Source of the DNA: UBA1234 sp964400015
GTDB lineage: Bacteria; Bacillota; Clostridia; TANB77; UBA1234
Direction of reading: 5' to 3'
Assembly: GCA_964400015.1 (NCBI GenBank)
Contig: CAYNRR010000002.1
Span: 62,001-126,000 of the forward strand
Length of the DNA stretch: 64,000 nucleotides
Part shown: piece after piece, positions 63,976-64,000 of the stretch
Layout of the letters: each line of letters opens with the position of its first letter
Numbering within the stretch: the stretch's first letter is position 1
Notes under the pieces: generated by a model
Told to the model about the DNA's origin: nothing
The model's input: the letters and a program-made list of their open reading frames with translations, nothing else
The model's database searches: none
Translations under genes and position numbers: made by a program

Positions 63976-64000
63976 TCTAACACTTCTAGCAAGTGCGATT

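Noticed and set aside
1..64000. tRNA, rRNA, riboswitch or T-box elements
   Set aside because: I saw no convincing cloverleaf or conserved aptamer core, including upstream of argS. A covariance search would be needed to exclude them.

Overview
The window looks like chromosomal DNA of a low-GC, endospore-forming member of the Clostridia, probably uncultured. The signs are A/T-rich codon use, a compact SigA-type RpoD, a zinc-binding L28, the sporulation genes spoVM (26 codons, beside rpmB), pdaB and a BofC-like gene, and short leaders with strong AGGAGG-type ribosome sites. Most genes lie on the minus strand.

Layout. 1-14,100: lepA, a TraX-family gene, a giant acyl-CoA dehydratase activase-like protein, a pilin-like protein, fba, a small DUF1540 gene, and the operon cca-argS-UDPGP. 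14,185-16,755: a ClpE-like unfoldase and a compositionally foreign 64-aa gene. 16,859-25,792: recG, then dnaG-rpoD-SH3-comEC-bofC-like. 25,912-30,505: an orphan EVE-McrB GTPase, rpmB facing spoVM, nth, and an SLH surface protein. 30,598-40,715: helD, mtaB, a phosphoesterase, two beta-CASP metallo-beta-lactamase proteins, and a DUF421/DUF4363 pair. 40,749-47,137: ftsK, rsmD, rnhB, a double-OB SSB and a Cys-rich protein. 47,255-54,370: an accessory region with GtrA, pdaB, a resolvase remnant, a DUF4143 ATPase, a PfkB kinase and a Cys/His repeat surface protein. 54,531-63,975: lipoprotein, ligA, pgsA, rimO, ftsY, a two-component system and an Asp23 protein.

The main discovery candidate concerns the codon CGG. 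Four otherwise well-preserved genes (helD, the DUF421 gene, the DUF4363 gene, and pdaB twice) are broken by a single extra base. All five breaks are +1, and every one is an in-frame CGG: skipping its C and reading the next codon as GGN (Gly) restores the full-length family protein each time. In all the other native genes, roughly 17,800 codons checked by eye, I found no in-frame CGG at all; Arg is written AGA, AGG, CGT, CGC or CGA. I propose that CGG is unassigned or nearly so in this organism and is decoded by a +1 shift (or as a CGGN quadruplet).

The strongest counter-evidence is also in the window. Six monocistronic genes of higher GC (64-aa, MBL 35,697, 134-aa, PfkB, Cys/His repeat protein, 116-aa) look acquired, and five of them use CGG as ordinary Arg (11 times). 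Either these are recent arrivals that the host translates poorly, or CGG can still be read as Arg and the five shifts need another explanation. No tRNA, rRNA or CRISPR array was recognised.
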